A DNA stretch of 64,000 nt from Megaustenia siamemsis (lineage: Eukaryota; Mollusca; Gastropoda; Stylommatophora; Ariophantidae). Below the pieces are notes generated by a model. The model saw only the letters and a list, made by a program, of their open reading frames with translations, was not told the origin of the DNA and made no database searches. The stretch spans positions 13,410,578 through 13,474,577 of the forward strand of contig JAVIAB010000024.1 of NCBI GenBank assembly GCA_032433765.1, in the 5' to 3' direction. The translations under genes were made by a program, and so were the position numbers. This document shows, in pieces, positions 63,235 through 64,000 of this stretch (position 1 is the stretch's first letter; each line of letters begins with the position of its first letter).

Positions 63235-64000
63235 TATCAATGAGGCTTAGATAATAGTCACCGAGAGGATCAATGAGGCTCAATTAGATGTCACCTACAG
63301 GGTCTATGAGGCTCCATTAGAAGTCACCTACTGGGTCTGTGAGGCTCAATTAGATGTCACCTACAGGGTCTGTGAGGCTCAATTAGATGTCACCTACAGG
63401 GTCTGTGAGGCTAAATTAGATGTCACCTACAGGGTCTGTGAGGCTCAATTAGATGTCACCTACAGAGTCTGTGAATCTCAATTAGATGTCACCTACAGGG
63501 TCTGTGAGGCTCAATTGGATGTCACCTACAGGGTCTATAAAATTCGGATAGTAGTCAACTACAGGGTCTATGTGCCTCAGATAGTAAATCTCCAAGGAGG
63601 TCAATGAGGTTCAGATAGTAGTCACAAACAAGGTCAATGAGGTTCAGATAGTAGTCTCAAACAAGGTCAATGAGGTTCAGATAGTAGTCACAAACAAGGT
63701 CAATGAGGTTCAGATAGTAGTCACAGACAAGAACAATGAGGTTCAGATAGTAGTCTCAAACAAGGTCAATGAGGTTCAGATAGTAGTCACAAACAAGGTC
63801 AATGAGGTTCAGATAGTAGTCACAAACAAGGTAAATGAGGTTTAGATAGTAGTCTCAAACAAGGTCAATGAGGCTCAGATAGTAGTCACAAACAAGGTCA
63901 ATGAGGTTCAGATAGTAGTCACAAACAAGGTCAATGAGTTTCAGATAGTAGTCTCAAACAAGGTCAATGAGGTTCAGATAGTAGTCACAAACAAGGTCAA
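63235..64000. repeat. 32-33-bp minisatellite running off the window
   Basis: Two subtypes in order: 63,235-63,540 with CAATTAGATGTCACCTACAG, and from 63,595 with GTTCAGATAGTAGTCACAAA plus CAAGGTCAATGAG. At least 23 units; the end is beyond the window. Confidence 0.93.

Overview
This is eukaryotic, animal-type genomic DNA: AT-rich, with no bacterial gene order. It is packed with decayed non-LTR retrotransposons (LINEs), tRNA-derived SINEs and very long minisatellites. The LINE and SINE mix and the huge repeat-filled introns suggest an invertebrate with a large genome; I cannot name the species. No conventional long-exon host gene is visible.

Host gene: on the + strand I find 13 tiny candidate exons (21-36 nt) between 4,846 and 62,465. 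Each has a usable 3' splice site and a GT donor, usually GTAAGT. All 13 lengths are multiples of three (sum 360 nt) and all are open in phase 0, whereas the other two phases are closed in many of them. I found no equivalent on the minus strand. Several exons look alike, as if duplicated. This is the architecture of 'micro-exon genes' known from schistosomes (and, in another form, aphid bicycle genes), spread here over more than 57 kb. The exons sit in the few non-repetitive gaps between transposons, so nearly everything else in the window may be its introns.

Mobile elements (letters are local labels only). Families A, B and C are short 3' RT tails ending in (TGA)n-type repeats. D is an RT with a C-terminal Cys/His motif. 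E has an ORF ending VFVEDLCSTGS. F and G are related RTs with LLFADDQ and KWFGHL motifs. H is a 3.8 kb endonuclease-RT-RNase H element, nearly complete at 55.3-59.1 kb and broken with an inverted 5' end at 12.9-16.3 kb. J is a LINE end with a GATA tail. SINE families 1, 2, 3 and 5 carry tRNA A/B-box-like sequences; SINE4 has no tRNA head and shares its 3' end with J. Many insertions are nested and flanked by 7-13 bp target-site duplications.

Minisatellites: about 20 arrays. The main pattern is that many are in-place amplifications of short pieces of LINE coding sequence, with the same LINE ORF continuing out of the array. The clearest are 20.8-21.9 and 22.0-22.9 kb (two arrays inside one family D copy), 26.2 and 31.6-32.1 kb (family E terminus, expanded twice), 28.7-29.1 kb (family F), 40.1-41.8 kb (family G terminus) and 42.7-48.8 kb (family G, about 178 copies of 34 bp including a tandem duplication of a 57-unit block). 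Unexpanded or two-copy versions elsewhere in the window show the starting state.

Layout: 0-8 kb, A/B/C tails, SINE1/2, a 47-bp array and exons 1-2; 8-11 kb, D tails and 34/27/22-bp arrays; 11-17 kb, SINE4, SINE5, LINE-H and a 55-bp array; 17-23 kb, LINE-A, AT-rich arrays and the doubly expanded LINE-D; 23-33 kb, SINEs and LINE-E/F/G; 33-42 kb, 25-bp and 32-bp arrays and a nested LINE-G; 42-49 kb, the giant array; 49-55 kb, A/F/G copies and a 53-bp array; 55-59 kb, LINE-H; 59-64 kb, LINE-C pairs, LINE-A, SINE1, the last exon and a 33-bp array running off the end.
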